NCBI RefSeq assembly: GCF_000336615.1
Contig: NZ_AOLW01000050.1
Span: 33,630 to 97,629, forward strand
Origin: Haloarcula amylolytica JCM 13557
Lineage (GTDB): Archaea > Halobacteriota > Halobacteria > Halobacteriales > Haloarculaceae
Direction: 5' to 3'
Length of the DNA: 64,000 nt
Below are positions 42,857 to 51,764 of the stretch, piece after piece. A model generated the notes under the pieces. It did no database searches, was not told the DNA's origin, and saw nothing but the letters and a program-made list of their open reading frames with translations. The translations under genes and the position numbers were made by a program. Each line of letters begins with the position of its first letter. The first letter of the stretch is position 1.

Positions 42857-43696
42857 GTGAGTTTCTGTATCAAAATGGAATCCCCACAGGGTGAATCCTT
42901 CTTTTTCGGATTATTCACTCTCTTTTTTGTAGCACCTGTTATCTCATCCACTCTCCCATTCAATGAGGGCGTAGCTGTCTCTGCTCTCCTTTCAGGTTTT
43001 ATTGGGATTTTACTAATTTTCTTCTCTCTTTCTTTTGGAAACGACTCTGACCTATCGCAAGAACTAGCGAGTATTCGATATGATCCGACAGGGGAGTCTG
43101 CTCTTCAGACAGGCATTAGTGAAGCAAGAGAGACCATTGATGCGCAGATAGAGACGCTGAATGATATAGACACTAAAGCAATCCGTGTTTTGAGAGTGAA
43201 TGTTTTACTGGTCGGACTCTTCATATCTGCGTTAACATTTTCAACGAGAACTAATTCTCTTAATTTAGATGCTTTTATAAATATTTATTTAGGAAATGGT
43301 ATACTCCTACTGATACTATCAACGGTCTCTGCAGGACTCACATACACCGCATCTAATTTTAAACCAGGAATCGGGAAGCAGAATATAATAACTACACTTG
43401 AGGAAGATCTGAATAAGGAAGAACTTGACAGAGTACTGATTAAAAGTTATGCCAAGTGGATAAACGATAATAATTCAACTCAAACTTTGAATGCATTCTA
43501 TTCGACATCAATGTTGCTCTTTTTAATATATGCATTAACTTATCTTGCTCTCGGAACATACTCTGCTCTTATAGACGATGTCCCACTCTTTCTGAATATA
43601 ATAGCCATGCTTGCTTTGTTCGCAATTACACTGGCCTCTGGATATTTATCCCAGATCAAGGAAGTGGGTAGACAGCTGGAGCGTGATATCGGCTAA
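42857..43696 (+). CDS. AT-rich membrane protein with central cytosolic helix, provirus cargo
   Basis: The 279-residue protein starts at a GTG (42857) or ATG (42875, MESPQGES); I report the longer frame. Two N-terminal helices (FFFGLFTLFFVAPVIS, AVSALLSGFIGILLIFFSLSF) are followed by a charged segment with IETLNDIDTKAIRVLRVNV, two helices, a soluble section (EDLNKEELDRVLIKSYAKW) and two final helices. Similar layouts occur in SLATT-type pore effectors, but I do not see their signature. AT-rich like its neighbour. Confidence 0.65.
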   Translation: MSFCIKMESPQGESFFFGLFTLFFVAPVISSTLPFNEGVAVSALLSGFIGILLIFFSLSFGNDSDLSQELASIRYDPTGESALQTGISEARETIDAQIETLNDIDTKAIRVLRVNVLLVGLFISALTFSTRTNSLNLDAFINIYLGNGILLLILSTVSAGLTYTASNFKPGIGKQNIITTLEEDLNKEELDRVLIKSYAKWINDNNSTQTLNAFYSTSMLLFLIYALTYLALGTYSALIDDVPLFLNIIAMLALFAITLASGYLSQIKEVGRQLERDIG

Positions 43697-44173
43697 TTTC
43701 TTACCCAACCTATTTACCCTACCAGCCGCAAACATGTAGTAAGTATGCCCCCACAACAAAACGAAGATGATGAAGAACGACGTGAGCGGGTTTCACGAAT
43801 CATCTTCGATGGTCAAAAAGTCTCGAAGGGCAGTTAACCGCCTGATCCATAGGTACTCAGCTTTTCTATTCTGAGTTAGACGATTCTGTTCAAATACTAT
43901 AACTCAGATATTTGGATAGATCGATTACCTATCAGCTAGTTTCTCTCTTCAGACTTCTCAACTAACTGTTGGCTGAATTGTTTCTCACCCTTGCCATGAC
44001 AGAATTGATGATCTAATCTAATACAGTCGGCTCCAAATTTTGAACAAGATGAGAGGAATCTGAGTTGGTGCTATCGTACTTATAGTATTTTATCGATGCC
44101 TCAAACCCTTCTCTTCACTTTCACCGAGCCTCCGACCCCTAGTTAAGTCCATATCCTCCGAATCGTTCTGTGT
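43697..44173. other. Mostly non-coding provirus segment
   Basis: This AT-rich 477-base segment lies between the cargo membrane gene and the structural operon. It contains one possible 30-codon frame (43745-43837). On the plus strand GTACTTATAGTATTTTAT near 44076-44093 could be a promoter for the structural genes that start at 44174, and late-gene control could lie here. Confidence 0.4.
43745..43837 (+). CDS. Possible very small provirus protein (30 aa)
   Basis: The ATG frame encodes a highly charged peptide beginning MPPQQNEDDEERRERVSRII. The sequence is acidic then basic, unlike random AT-rich translation. No ribosome site is obvious. Support is weak. Confidence 0.3.
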   Translation: MPPQQNEDDEERRERVSRIIFDGQKVSKGS

Positions 44174-44545
44174 ATGGCAACTCAGGAAACGCCATCCTTC
44201 GACGATCTCGAACCGGTCGACAACAGCACTTCTGACGACTACGATTCGGAGTGGATTGACCTCGAACCCGGCGAATCGGTCGTCGGTGAAATTCGGGAAC
44301 TCACTCCCAACTGCGGCAAGTACGACACGACCGTCATCGAGCTGGCCCGTGGCATCGGCGACGTGGTCGCTATGTGGTCGAACAGCCAGATCGACAACGC
44401 GCTCGACGACAACGACCTCGGCGAGGGCGACGTAGTCGGCATCAAGCACACCGAACAGACGAGTACGTTCACGAACGAGGACGGCGAGGAACAGGAGTAC
44501 GACATCTGGAAGGTCCGGGAACTCCCTGCTGGAGGGCCTGAATGA
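44174..44545 (+). CDS. OB-fold-like protein at head of viral structural operon
   Basis: The 123-residue acidic protein has strand-rich segments ESVVGEIREL, DTTVIELARGIGDVVAMW, EGDVVGIKHTEQT and EYDIWKVREL, in the rhythm of an OB fold, which suggests ssDNA binding during replication or packaging. Its stop overlaps the next ATG in an ATGA. The gene returns to the high GC of the viral core. Confidence 0.6.
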   Translation: MATQETPSFDDLEPVDNSTSDDYDSEWIDLEPGESVVGEIRELTPNCGKYDTTVIELARGIGDVVAMWSNSQIDNALDDNDLGEGDVVGIKHTEQTSTFTNEDGEEQEYDIWKVRELPAGGPE

Positions 44546-44940
44546 GCTACCAGAATCGAGCGAGCGACATGGTGAGCGACTACATGAACATCCGTAGTCT
44601 GCCCGCCATGCTGTCGGTGGCGTTCGTCGCGGCCAGCCTCTACCAGTTCGGCGGCATCACCACGGTCGAACTCCCGTGGCTGTCGTACACGCTGACGACA
44701 CAGCACTCGTTACTGATCTCGCTCGGGGCCTTCGCTGCGGCGTTTGCCAGCTCCGAGACAAAGCAGTTCGAGTACTACGAGGACTGGGAGAAGATCGCCA
44801 TCGCACTGGGTCCCGCTGTCATCCTCGGCAACGAGTACCTGCCAGCGGTGAACGACTTCCTCACTTCCCTGGGTGACCCGCTCGGGATGCAGCTGGCGTT
44901 CGTCGCCACGGTCGTCTCCTGGGGAGTCGCTGTTCAGTAA
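44542..44940 (+). CDS. Pleolipovirus small internal membrane protein (VP3-like)
   Basis: The 132-residue protein has four hydrophobic segments (LPAMLSVAFVAASLYQFG, LLISLGAFAAAFAS, IAIALGPAVILG and MQLAFVATVVSWGVAVQ). Size, topology and the place directly before the spike match the VP3-like protein lining the inner face of the envelope in pleolipoviruses. The assignment rests on position and layout. Confidence 0.72.
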   Translation: MSYQNRASDMVSDYMNIRSLPAMLSVAFVAASLYQFGGITTVELPWLSYTLTTQHSLLISLGAFAAAFASSETKQFEYYEDWEKIAIALGPAVILGNEYLPAVNDFLTSLGDPLGMQLAFVATVVSWGVAVQ

Positions 44941-44979
44941 ACCGATGACACGACGCTATTCTTTCGGAGGTGAACCCCG

Positions 44980-46833
44980 ATGAGTCACGCACGCTCGATC
45001 TTGCTGGCTGGCCTGCTCGTCCTGTCGACAGTCGTTACTGGTGTCGGTCCCGCGCTGGCACAGACGGCTACGGACAGCGGGCCAGTCACCTACGAGTACA
45101 CCGGCTCCCCAACGACGCTGATTGTTGATACCAGCGCCCTCGACGGCGGCACGGAGTTCACCGTCGAGTACACCACGCAGGGTGGACCGTCCACCGGAAC
45201 GACCGTGTTAGCGCGCGAAACGTACAACACGGCGAACCTCAAAGAAGATCAATTGCTGTTCTTCAACGATGGTGCGTATGAATCGGTGAACGTCACGGTG
45301 TCGGGCTACTCCGGCGGCGAACCGACGTTCGACTCTAAGAGCGGGCTTCTCGGCGGTATTAACCTCGTGCGGACGGTCGTCGGGACGACCGGCGGCGACT
45401 CTGATTTGACGTGCGACACGTCCGATAGACTCGGTAGCATGACCTCGGGTGTCACGTATCTGGACTGCACGGCACAGCCGGGCAGTACAGGCGTCAACAC
45501 GACCGGTACGGATGCACAGCAAACGCATATCGATGCGTACCAGTCCGCTCAGAACAGCAAACAGCAGGCAGACAACTACCACAATACGCTGGACAACTAC
45601 CTGTCAGATACAAAGACTCAGGCTCGCATCATCGGCAAGAACGCCTATATCAAGGCACTCAACAACGGGAGTAGCAAGGCAGCGGCCAAAACCGAAGCTA
45701 AGTCTGCCGTGGCAGACTACTACGCCACGAAACAGGAAAATTTGGCGTCTGAGTGGACTCAGCAGGCCACAAACGCAGAATATCTTGCGGACGTTATGGA
45801 AAGTGAGAGCGGTCTAACTGCACCGCCACGTCCTGACTCAAGCACTGCCCCCGATCTCGGAGTGAAGGGCGTCGGCGGAGGCGGTCGAGAAGCCTATATT
45901 ATCTATGACCCGTCTGGTTCTCAGACAGAGACAATATCGCTCGTAAATGGCGAAACCACCGAGTATAGGACCATATACGTGGAACACCGGGAGTTCTACG
46001 ATGGTGTCACTCCTGCCACTACTCACGTTGGTCCGGCCACTGGGCGGGTTAACCACACAAAAGCCGCAGATGGGTCAAAGTATGGGCAAGGACTCAGAAT
46101 TACGGCTCCGAACAGTAATTACAACAACCTCGAAATCATCAATTTCGAGGACTACAGCACCAAATGGGCCGAAATAGAATCACAGAATACGCAGGTACAA
46201 AACGAAATGGACACGCTGGCGGAAAACACCTATAACGCCTATCAGAGTGGTGAAATCAATAATAGCGACCTCGTGGACCCCTACGTGTTGGCGTCCCAGC
46301 AATCCGCAGGCGACGACTTCCAGGGCTGGACTGCGGCCCAGCTCACCCTGTTGGGGGCGAACTCTCCGGAGAACTTCGACCAGATCGGGAGCTTCAACGT
46401 CACCACTGGAGACGGAACGCAGTACGAGGGCGTCCTGTTCTCTCAGGAGAACCCTGGCAGCGGGCAGTTCGAAAACAGGACAACCTACGATACGGCAAAC
46501 ATCGGCGGCACGCAGTACGTCGTCACCAGTGACCAAATCGTCGAACTGGACGGGACGTTCACCATTGACAGAATCACCACAACAAGAGGTGAAACCACTG
46601 AGAACGTCACCATCCAGAAAACCACCTACAAGACAACCAACGTCACCGAACTGAAACAGCAGTACGATGACTTGGCGAAGCGCCGAGCGGAGATCGAGGC
46701 GCGTGAGCAGAATCTTCGTGGCTCTGCTGGCGGTGGTCTGCTCGGAGGTTCGTCATCGTCACTTGTGCTGGTACTGGTCGGCGTTGGTACACTCTACGCC
46801 GTGAGCCAGCGGCGAACGGGAGGTAACAACTGA
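44980..46833 (+). CDS. Pleolipovirus spike protein (VP4-like)
   Basis: The 617-residue type I membrane glycoprotein has an N-terminal signal peptide MSHARSILLAGLLVLS...ALAQ, a large ectodomain with a NxS/T-rich outer surface, a coiled-coil segment (LKQQYDDLAKRRAEIEAREQN, shortened) and a C-terminal anchor (SSSSLVLVLVGVGTLYAVS). This is the architecture of the pleolipovirus spike. Middle parts are lower in GC than the ends, which may mark variable receptor-binding regions. The start is 39 bases after the preceding stop. Confidence 0.82.
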   Translation: MSHARSILLAGLLVLSTVVTGVGPALAQTATDSGPVTYEYTGSPTTLIVDTSALDGGTEFTVEYTTQGGPSTGTTVLARETYNTANLKEDQLLFFNDGAYESVNVTVSGYSGGEPTFDSKSGLLGGINLVRTVVGTTGGDSDLTCDTSDRLGSMTSGVTYLDCTAQPGSTGVNTTGTDAQQTHIDAYQSAQNSKQQADNYHNTLDNYLSDTKTQARIIGKNAYIKALNNGSSKAAAKTEAKSAVADYYATKQENLASEWTQQATNAEYLADVMESESGLTAPPRPDSSTAPDLGVKGVGGGGREAYIIYDPSGSQTETISLVNGETTEYRTIYVEHREFYDGVTPATTHVGPATGRVNHTKAADGSKYGQGLRITAPNSNYNNLEIINFEDYSTKWAEIESQNTQVQNEMDTLAENTYNAYQSGEINNSDLVDPYVLASQQSAGDDFQGWTAAQLTLLGANSPENFDQIGSFNVTTGDGTQYEGVLFSQENPGSGQFENRTTYDTANIGGTQYVVTSDQIVELDGTFTIDRITTTRGETTENVTIQKTTYKTTNVTELKQQYDDLAKRRAEIEAREQNLRGSAGGGLLGGSSSSLVLVLVGVGTLYAVSQRRTGGNN

Positions 46834-46994
46834 TGGTCTACTGGCTGGCTCTCAAGCTCGTCCCCCGTGACGTGTGGCTCATTCTGGTCGGACTCGTCGC
46901 GCTGCAACTCTCGGGGGCCGTCGACGTGATCGGGCCAGCCATTGATCTGATGTCGTCCTGGCTCCCGGAACCCCCGCTTGATTGGTTCTGGTGA
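46833..46994 (+). CDS. Small membrane peptide between spike and ORF6-like gene
   Basis: A 53-residue peptide starts with a TGATG overlap with the spike stop. It begins MVYWLALKLVPRDVWLILVG and contains one helix (WLILVGLVALQLSGAVDV) and a tryptophan-rich end (PPLDWFW). Coupling to the spike and clean coding character support a real gene, presumably a virion or assembly peptide. Confidence 0.6.
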   Translation: MVYWLALKLVPRDVWLILVGLVALQLSGAVDVIGPAIDLMSSWLPEPPLDWFW

Positions 46995-47016
46995 CCAACT
47001 CGCAGATTTTTCGAGC

Positions 47017-47571
47017 ATGAACCCACGTACGCCCATACTCCTCATACTGATCGTCAGCTGTATCGCTCTCGCTGCACCAGCGGCAGCGCAGGAAACAACG
47101 AACGAAACGGCGGCCTCGACGAACGTCTCTGCACCGGATGGCGCACCCAGTGATGTCGAACTCGTCGTCGATGAGAACGTTGTCGTGACTGACTACCACT
47201 ACGCGGACGGCCAGCTGGTCATCGACTTCTGGTCGGACGAGTACAAAGTCGTCAGTGTCGCCCCGCAGGTCGATGATGGCTCGGAAGCGGGTAGCGTCTC
47301 ATTCCGTGCTGCTGTCGTCGACGCCGATACGACGACTACGGTTCAAGTACCATCGAGCGGTGGCGTCACACTCTGGACTGAGCAGTCCATCGAACAACAG
47401 CGGTTCCACTACCTCCGTAAGCCCAACTCCTTCATCATCACTGGCCCGTGGAGCGGTGAGGACGTTCGTAACGCCGCCCTCGGCAGTGCGCTCGGCGTCG
47501 TGATTGCCGTCCTGTATGAAGCCGTCTCCGCGAAAATCGGGTCGGCCCAGCGAGGTGAGCGACTGGCATGA
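47017..47571 (+). CDS. Pleolipovirus ORF6-like secreted membrane protein
   Basis: The 184-residue protein starts MNPRTPILLILIVSCIALAAPAAAQ (47017), a clear signal peptide. A beta-rich outer domain and a C-terminal helix (ALGSALGVVIAVLYEAV) followed by basic residues complete it. In pleolipoviruses a conserved protein of this kind follows the spike. The longer in-frame opening is not needed. It overlaps the next gene by 4 bases. Confidence 0.7.
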   Translation: MNPRTPILLILIVSCIALAAPAAAQETTNETAASTNVSAPDGAPSDVELVVDENVVVTDYHYADGQLVIDFWSDEYKVVSVAPQVDDGSEAGSVSFRAAVVDADTTTTVQVPSSGGVTLWTEQSIEQQRFHYLRKPNSFIITGPWSGEDVRNAALGSALGVVIAVLYEAVSAKIGSAQRGERLA

Positions 47572-48401
47572 CCGACGATGAGAGTAATCCCGATCTCGAC
47601 CGCGACGAGATGGCGCACAACGCTGACCCTGGCCCGGACCACAGTCGGACCTATCGACTGTTCCGGTGGCTCACGAACAACCTGCTGTTGATCGCGTCTG
47701 GTGTCGGTATCGTCTTGTTCGTTATCGCGTCGATTCTCGGCTACGAACTTCCCCGTAGTCTGCGCCTGATCGGACTCTGTGCGCTCGTGACTATTCCGCT
47801 GGTCGGACGGCCGACCGGGAAGAAAGTCCGGTCGCTGCTCTGGGACCCGAATTACGTCTGGCTCGTCGACATAGATGCCCGCCACACGAAAGGCGGCATC
47901 TTCCGGACTCCAGGGCAACGGTTCCGCGAGTGGTCCGTCGAGGACGGACAACTCGACTGGGTGAGTCCCAATCTTGCCTTCGGCAAGAACGTCGACCTCG
48001 AATCCCAGACCGTCGAAGGATGCTGGCGCGGAACCCTCTCTGACCGGGAGCTGATGCGAACACTCCAGGCTGTCGAAGAGTGTCGCGGCCAGCTCGAAGC
48101 CGATGCCAAGCGCGGCTTCGCTATCGAAGCTCAGGCGTTTACGATCATCCGTAACGCCACCAGAAAAGCGGTTCTCCGTATCGTGTCGACGTTCGAGCGC
48201 GGGACACTGCCCGATGAAGGTGACGCACTGACCGACGAGATAGATTCGGCCATCGAGCAGTTCGGACTTGACCGGAAGATTCGACACACTGAGGACGACG
48301 AGTCTCCGGAGTCTGATGTTCCGGGCGTTCGTGTCGATCTCGACCAGGACCTCGCCGACCTCGCTGGTGCTGGCGACGGAGGTGTTTCAGCTGATGACTG
48401 A
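47568..48401 (+). CDS. Pleolipovirus ORF7-like membrane protein
   Basis: The 277-residue protein has two helices near the N-terminus (NLLLIASGVGIVLFVIASILG and LRLIGLCALVTIPLVG) and a large cytosolic part with a helical region (LMRTLQAVEECRGQLEADAKRG, in part), ending in an acidic tail. It matches the conserved protein preceding the ATPase in this family. It overlaps the ATPase gene by 8 bases. Confidence 0.7.
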   Translation: MTDDESNPDLDRDEMAHNADPGPDHSRTYRLFRWLTNNLLLIASGVGIVLFVIASILGYELPRSLRLIGLCALVTIPLVGRPTGKKVRSLLWDPNYVWLVDIDARHTKGGIFRTPGQRFREWSVEDGQLDWVSPNLAFGKNVDLESQTVEGCWRGTLSDRELMRTLQAVEECRGQLEADAKRGFAIEAQAFTIIRNATRKAVLRIVSTFERGTLPDEGDALTDEIDSAIEQFGLDRKIRHTEDDESPESDVPGVRVDLDQDLADLAGAGDGGVSADD

Positions 48402-49383
48402 CTCCGACGAGAGACTACTGACGGCGGCCAAACTCAACGAGGTCGTTGCTGGGAACATCGAGGGCGGTGAGTCACTGCACGAGCATACCGGTGTCGTGGC
48501 TGATGACGCAGACCGAGCGACCCTGTCGTTCGTCTCCTCACTCTTCGACCGTGGTGCTGAGGTAAGCGGTTCCCGGTCGTTCGGGCAAACCTCTCTCTCC
48601 GACGTTCTCCAGTCCAAATACCACACCGAAGCGGCTACCCGTGCCATCGAGAACGGCAACGGGTCGCTCGCTTCCTATCTTGTCGGCATCACTGAACAGG
48701 AACTCGACGCGTCGTCGCTGACGGTGACCGCTCGCCTGATGGATCGGCTCGATGCCGACGGGACACTGACAACGGTTCTCGCTGCGGGCCGACCCAACAC
48801 TGGCAAGACGAACACGATGTTCCTGCTCGCCTCGGATATGGCTCGTGCTGTTTGGGACGACGTGCTGGTTATTTCGAACTCCAAGACCTGGGAAGGCGCT
48901 GACCGCTACGTCTCGACGATGCACGAGCTGATGACGCTCCTCGTCGAGAACCGCGACGTTCCGAAAACGTTCGTCCTTGATGAAGCCAGCCGGTACATGG
49001 ATGCCAGAGTCTACAGCCGCGAAGTGAGTACCCAGTACGCTCCCGCGCTGAAGGCCATGAGCAAACTCGGCGTTGAGGTCGTCGGTGCGGTCGGACACAC
49101 CGGAAAAGACGTTGTCCCCGAGTGCAAGCGACTGACCAACTTGGCGTTCTGGAAATCAGCACCGGATGTCGTCGACTTCTACACCAACTGGGACGGTGAC
49201 GCAGACCGGCCTGATTCCCCGCTTTTCGATGCCGACCTGACGGATCTCGAACCGACACTTCACAGCTACGACCCAGACGACGTTGCCTCTTGGAAGTGGG
49301 ATCTTGACCCTGACGTGTGGCACGGGTTCGACAACTGGGATCACTTCGGCGACCGTCTGGAAGAACTCGGTCCAACGACGTAG
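48394..49383 (+). CDS. Pleolipovirus ATPase (VP8-like)
   Basis: This 329-residue P-loop NTPase has Walker A G132-RPNTGK-T139 and Walker B TFVLD196-E197. Segments such as VVGAVGHTGKDVVPE resemble FtsK/HerA-like sensor regions. It is the last gene of the conserved five-gene core and is thought to act in genome handling or assembly. I take the ATG at 48394; the longer frame at 48268 runs through ORF7. Two hairpins (49499-49562) follow it. Confidence 0.8.
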   Translation: MTDSDERLLTAAKLNEVVAGNIEGGESLHEHTGVVADDADRATLSFVSSLFDRGAEVSGSRSFGQTSLSDVLQSKYHTEAATRAIENGNGSLASYLVGITEQELDASSLTVTARLMDRLDADGTLTTVLAAGRPNTGKTNTMFLLASDMARAVWDDVLVISNSKTWEGADRYVSTMHELMTLLVENRDVPKTFVLDEASRYMDARVYSREVSTQYAPALKAMSKLGVEVVGAVGHTGKDVVPECKRLTNLAFWKSAPDVVDFYTNWDGDADRPDSPLFDADLTDLEPTLHSYDPDDVASWKWDLDPDVWHGFDNWDHFGDRLEELGPTT

Positions 49384-49498
49384 CCGACGATCTCCTCGAT
49401 CACGTCGCCCACCCACCCGCCGACCCACCGCTTTCAGTGGTTGGGTACGTTGTGTCTGTGATTACACCAACACCACAAGCGAACAGCGACGCGAAGCG

Positions 49499-49516
49499 CC
49501 CCCCTCACATGGGGGG
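49499..49516. terminator. Hairpin after ATPase gene
   Basis: CCCCCC and GGGGGG flank TCACAT. It sits between the converging ATPase and HEPN genes and could end one or both transcripts. Confidence 0.45.
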
Positions 49517-49538
49517 CCGAGCGAGCCTGTGAGCGCAC

Positions 49539-49562
49539 GCCCCCGAGCGGAGCGACGGGGGC
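49539..49562. terminator. Second GC hairpin between converging genes
   Basis: GCCCCCG and CGGGGGC flank a 10-base loop. Together with the hairpin at 49499 it forms a tandem GC-rich structure in an otherwise AT-rich surrounding; a terminator or an origin-like element. Confidence 0.45.
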
Positions 49563-49599
49563 AATCCTGCTGGAATATAGAGTAATAGTAGTATTTTGA

Positions 49600-50955
49600 C
49601 TATATCTGTACGTAGCTATTCAAGTCTATGTTCCGTAATTGACGCTGGACTTTGCCCCTTTCATCCTGGTTTATATAAGAATCATCGAGATTCAGTCCAG
49701 CGTTTTGGGATATAATTCCACGACTATGTAGTATTGTAAATATTACTAGTGAGAATCTCAGATAATCCCACATTCGGTGTTGCTGCCTCTTTTCTGTATT
49801 CTCAGAGCCGTGGTCTCCGTGTACAAAATTGTTTCTTTTGTTATATGCATCAAGGACATCCTGCTTAACTGTGTGAGGATCAAGAGAATCTATTGCAGAC
49901 CCTAATACAAAGGCTGCATTGAGTGCGATTCCCTTACTGGATTTCAACTCACTTTTCGTATTTTGTTTATATAATGATTCCAGTCCAATTACGGAAAATG
50001 CGATACTAGAATGCTGTCGGGTTCTTTGTTCAATAGAAGTATCATAATGTTGGAACGGGACAGAAAAGAAGGATGTGAATTCACGACTATTGCCGTCGTA
50101 ATATTCCTCAAGAAGGTTCCTGAGATTTTTCAGTCTTTTAATATCAATTGGAGAAAACTTCAACTTGGGATGTGTATCCCTGCCCGAATTTGTCGATGTT
50201 CTACCGGTATCCAAGTATGATACCGGCTCAATTTTACTGAAACAGACATCTGCATTACTCGGACCAAGTATCCTTAACAACTTGATGAGAAAATCTATGC
50301 TCGCAGCTTGAGATGCGTTAATGGCATCATACTTCGGCGAATTTGTTACATCTAATCTGATTATTGATGTCGGGAACCCCCAAGATATTGGACTACCATG
50401 TGTTGAAGCCAAGCCATCTATCCTTTCTTTGTATATTCCGTCCGCCTTCCGAATAGGCAGTATTCGTAAGTTGTTGTCTATAATTATCTCATTTTCAACA
50501 TTGACTGATTGAACAAAATAGAATCCTCTAGTTTTTGACTTCCCCTCCGAGTCTAATACTATATTATTGTAGATCTCATCTACATCGTATTCGCAATTAC
50601 GATCAGAAATTCGGTGGTAGTTGAAACAAACGCGAACAATATTGTATATGTAACGGTCATCTATATCAAATCCGAGGTCTTGTTTAATAGAATCGATTAA
50701 ATCACGCGTTTCTTTCCACTCTTTTATTCTATTTTGCATTCGTACGTCAAAATCTTTCATATCTGTATGTTCCCCTATCTTAAAAGTCAAAGTATCACCA
50801 GAGCCTACCAAAAATCTATAATTTACTTCTCTCCCTTCTAAAGATTCAAATGTATCCTCGGCTCTCTGTAAAAATTCTTCTAAGTCATTCCTAATTCGGT
50901 TATTACGAAAACTTCTTGCCATATCTATCATCCTATCTGAATCATTATCACTCAT
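49600..50955 (-). CDS. HEPN-domain protein (ApeA-like), provirus cargo
   Basis: The 451-residue AT-rich gene encodes a protein with a long mixed N-terminal part and a C-terminal HEPN region. The motif K-R374-NNFV-H379-G in YNKRNNFVHGDHG fits the RNase signature R-x4-6-H, preceded by the typical helix FSVIGLESLYKQN and SKGIALNAAFVLGSA. This layout is like ApeA-type HEPN proteins of anti-phage systems. It is in one apparent operon with two regulators (4-bp overlap). I infer defence against competing viruses or control of the host; not proven by sequence. Confidence 0.7.
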   Translation of the reverse strand: MSDNDSDRMIDMARSFRNNRIRNDLEEFLQRAEDTFESLEGREVNYRFLVGSGDTLTFKIGEHTDMKDFDVRMQNRIKEWKETRDLIDSIKQDLGFDIDDRYIYNIVRVCFNYHRISDRNCEYDVDEIYNNIVLDSEGKSKTRGFYFVQSVNVENEIIIDNNLRILPIRKADGIYKERIDGLASTHGSPISWGFPTSIIRLDVTNSPKYDAINASQAASIDFLIKLLRILGPSNADVCFSKIEPVSYLDTGRTSTNSGRDTHPKLKFSPIDIKRLKNLRNLLEEYYDGNSREFTSFFSVPFQHYDTSIEQRTRQHSSIAFSVIGLESLYKQNTKSELKSSKGIALNAAFVLGSAIDSLDPHTVKQDVLDAYNKRNNFVHGDHGSENTEKRQQHRMWDYLRFSLVIFTILHSRGIISQNAGLNLDDSYINQDERGKVQRQLRNIDLNSYVQI

Positions 50956-51251
50956 ATTGACTCCATTAGTCGTGGATGGCGTGGGTAAGGATATAATTCA
51001 ACATCAATCTCGCCTTTCAAATACTGTTGTCCTTCGGTTGTGATCTCAACAAAATCTTGGTCTTCAGTAAGAAACGCAATTAGATCGGCGTCAGCTAAAA
51101 CTCGACACCGTTCTACGACTTGTGCTTCTGTGGCATGGATTCGATCATGTTCAGCAATTTGGCGTGGGGTTGAAACTGATTCATCTCGAAGTTTCTCCAG
51201 TATCCGATCGTCGATACACTGCTGCCAACGGGCGGTCTTTCGTATCGTCAT
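50952..51251 (-). CDS. Winged-helix regulator, provirus
   Basis: This 99-residue protein starts MTIRKTARWQQCIDDRILEKLRDE. The form ILEKLRDESVSTPRQIAEHD, then VVERCRVLADADLIAFL and a beta-wing ITTEGQQYL, is a winged helix-turn-helix as in haloviral PhiH1-repressor-type proteins. It sits between the HEPN gene and a second similar regulator, and may repress its own operon. Confidence 0.78.
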   Translation of the reverse strand: MTIRKTARWQQCIDDRILEKLRDESVSTPRQIAEHDRIHATEAQVVERCRVLADADLIAFLTEDQDFVEITTEGQQYLKGEIDVELYPYPRHPRLMESI

Positions 51252-51264
51252 AGTGGAGAGCTAA

Positions 51265-51588
51265 CTACACGTCGTTTGTCTCTGGCTCTGCAGGGGAGGA
51301 CGGCTCCGATAGATCGTTTTCACCTTCGACATAGACGCCTTCTTCGGCGTCGTATTCTTCGTCGAGATATGCTTCTCCTTCTTCGGTGATCACGTAAGCT
51401 CCATTCCCAACATGGGTCAGAAGTCCATGCTCGGCGAGTTTCTTCATTCGACGGCCGATCTGGGTTCTCGAAACACGGACTAACCCACTGTCGTGGACTT
51501 CCTTGGGCGTCCCCGTACCCTCGTTCTCTCGCATCCATTCGAGGATACGGTCGTCCCACACACTCTGCCACGAACCGGATAAGCGCAT
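51265..51588 (-). CDS. PhiH1 repressor-like winged-helix protein
   Basis: The 107-residue protein has WDDRILEWMRENEGTGTPKEV, IGRRMKKLAEHGLLTHVGNGAYVIT and EEGEAYLDEE, the classical winged-helix of halophage repressors, and a long acidic tail. It is divergent from the zinc-finger/integrase operon and is the likely lysogeny repressor. Confidence 0.82.
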   Translation of the reverse strand: MRLSGSWQSVWDDRILEWMRENEGTGTPKEVHDSGLVRVSRTQIGRRMKKLAEHGLLTHVGNGAYVITEEGEAYLDEEYDAEEGVYVEGENDLSEPSSPAEPETNDV

Positions 51589-51718
51589 TTGAATAACGTA
51601 TTCTACTCTTCCTACCTAATTCAGTTCTTTTCTACAATTACTTACCAATTGAGCATATATAGCTGTTCGATACATTTATGCACTCTCCAAGTAACAGTGT
51701 AGCTGCGGGCCGCCCGTA

Positions 51719-51764
51719 GATGGCCCTCGGCCATCGAGAACCGGGCCGTGCTAGGACACGGCCC
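51719..51764. promoter_or_regulatory. Tandem hairpins in control region
   Basis: GATGGC / GCCATC (51719-51735, 5-base loop) and GGGCCGTG / CACGGCCC (51743-51764, 6-base loop) lie between the divergent repressor and zinc-finger/integrase genes. Position suggests a regulatory RNA structure, terminator or operator pair controlling the genetic switch. Confidence 0.5.

Noticed and set aside
48268..48393. Longer start for the viral ATPase
   Set aside because: It would run inside the ORF7-like gene; the ATG at 48394 with the usual small overlap is more likely.
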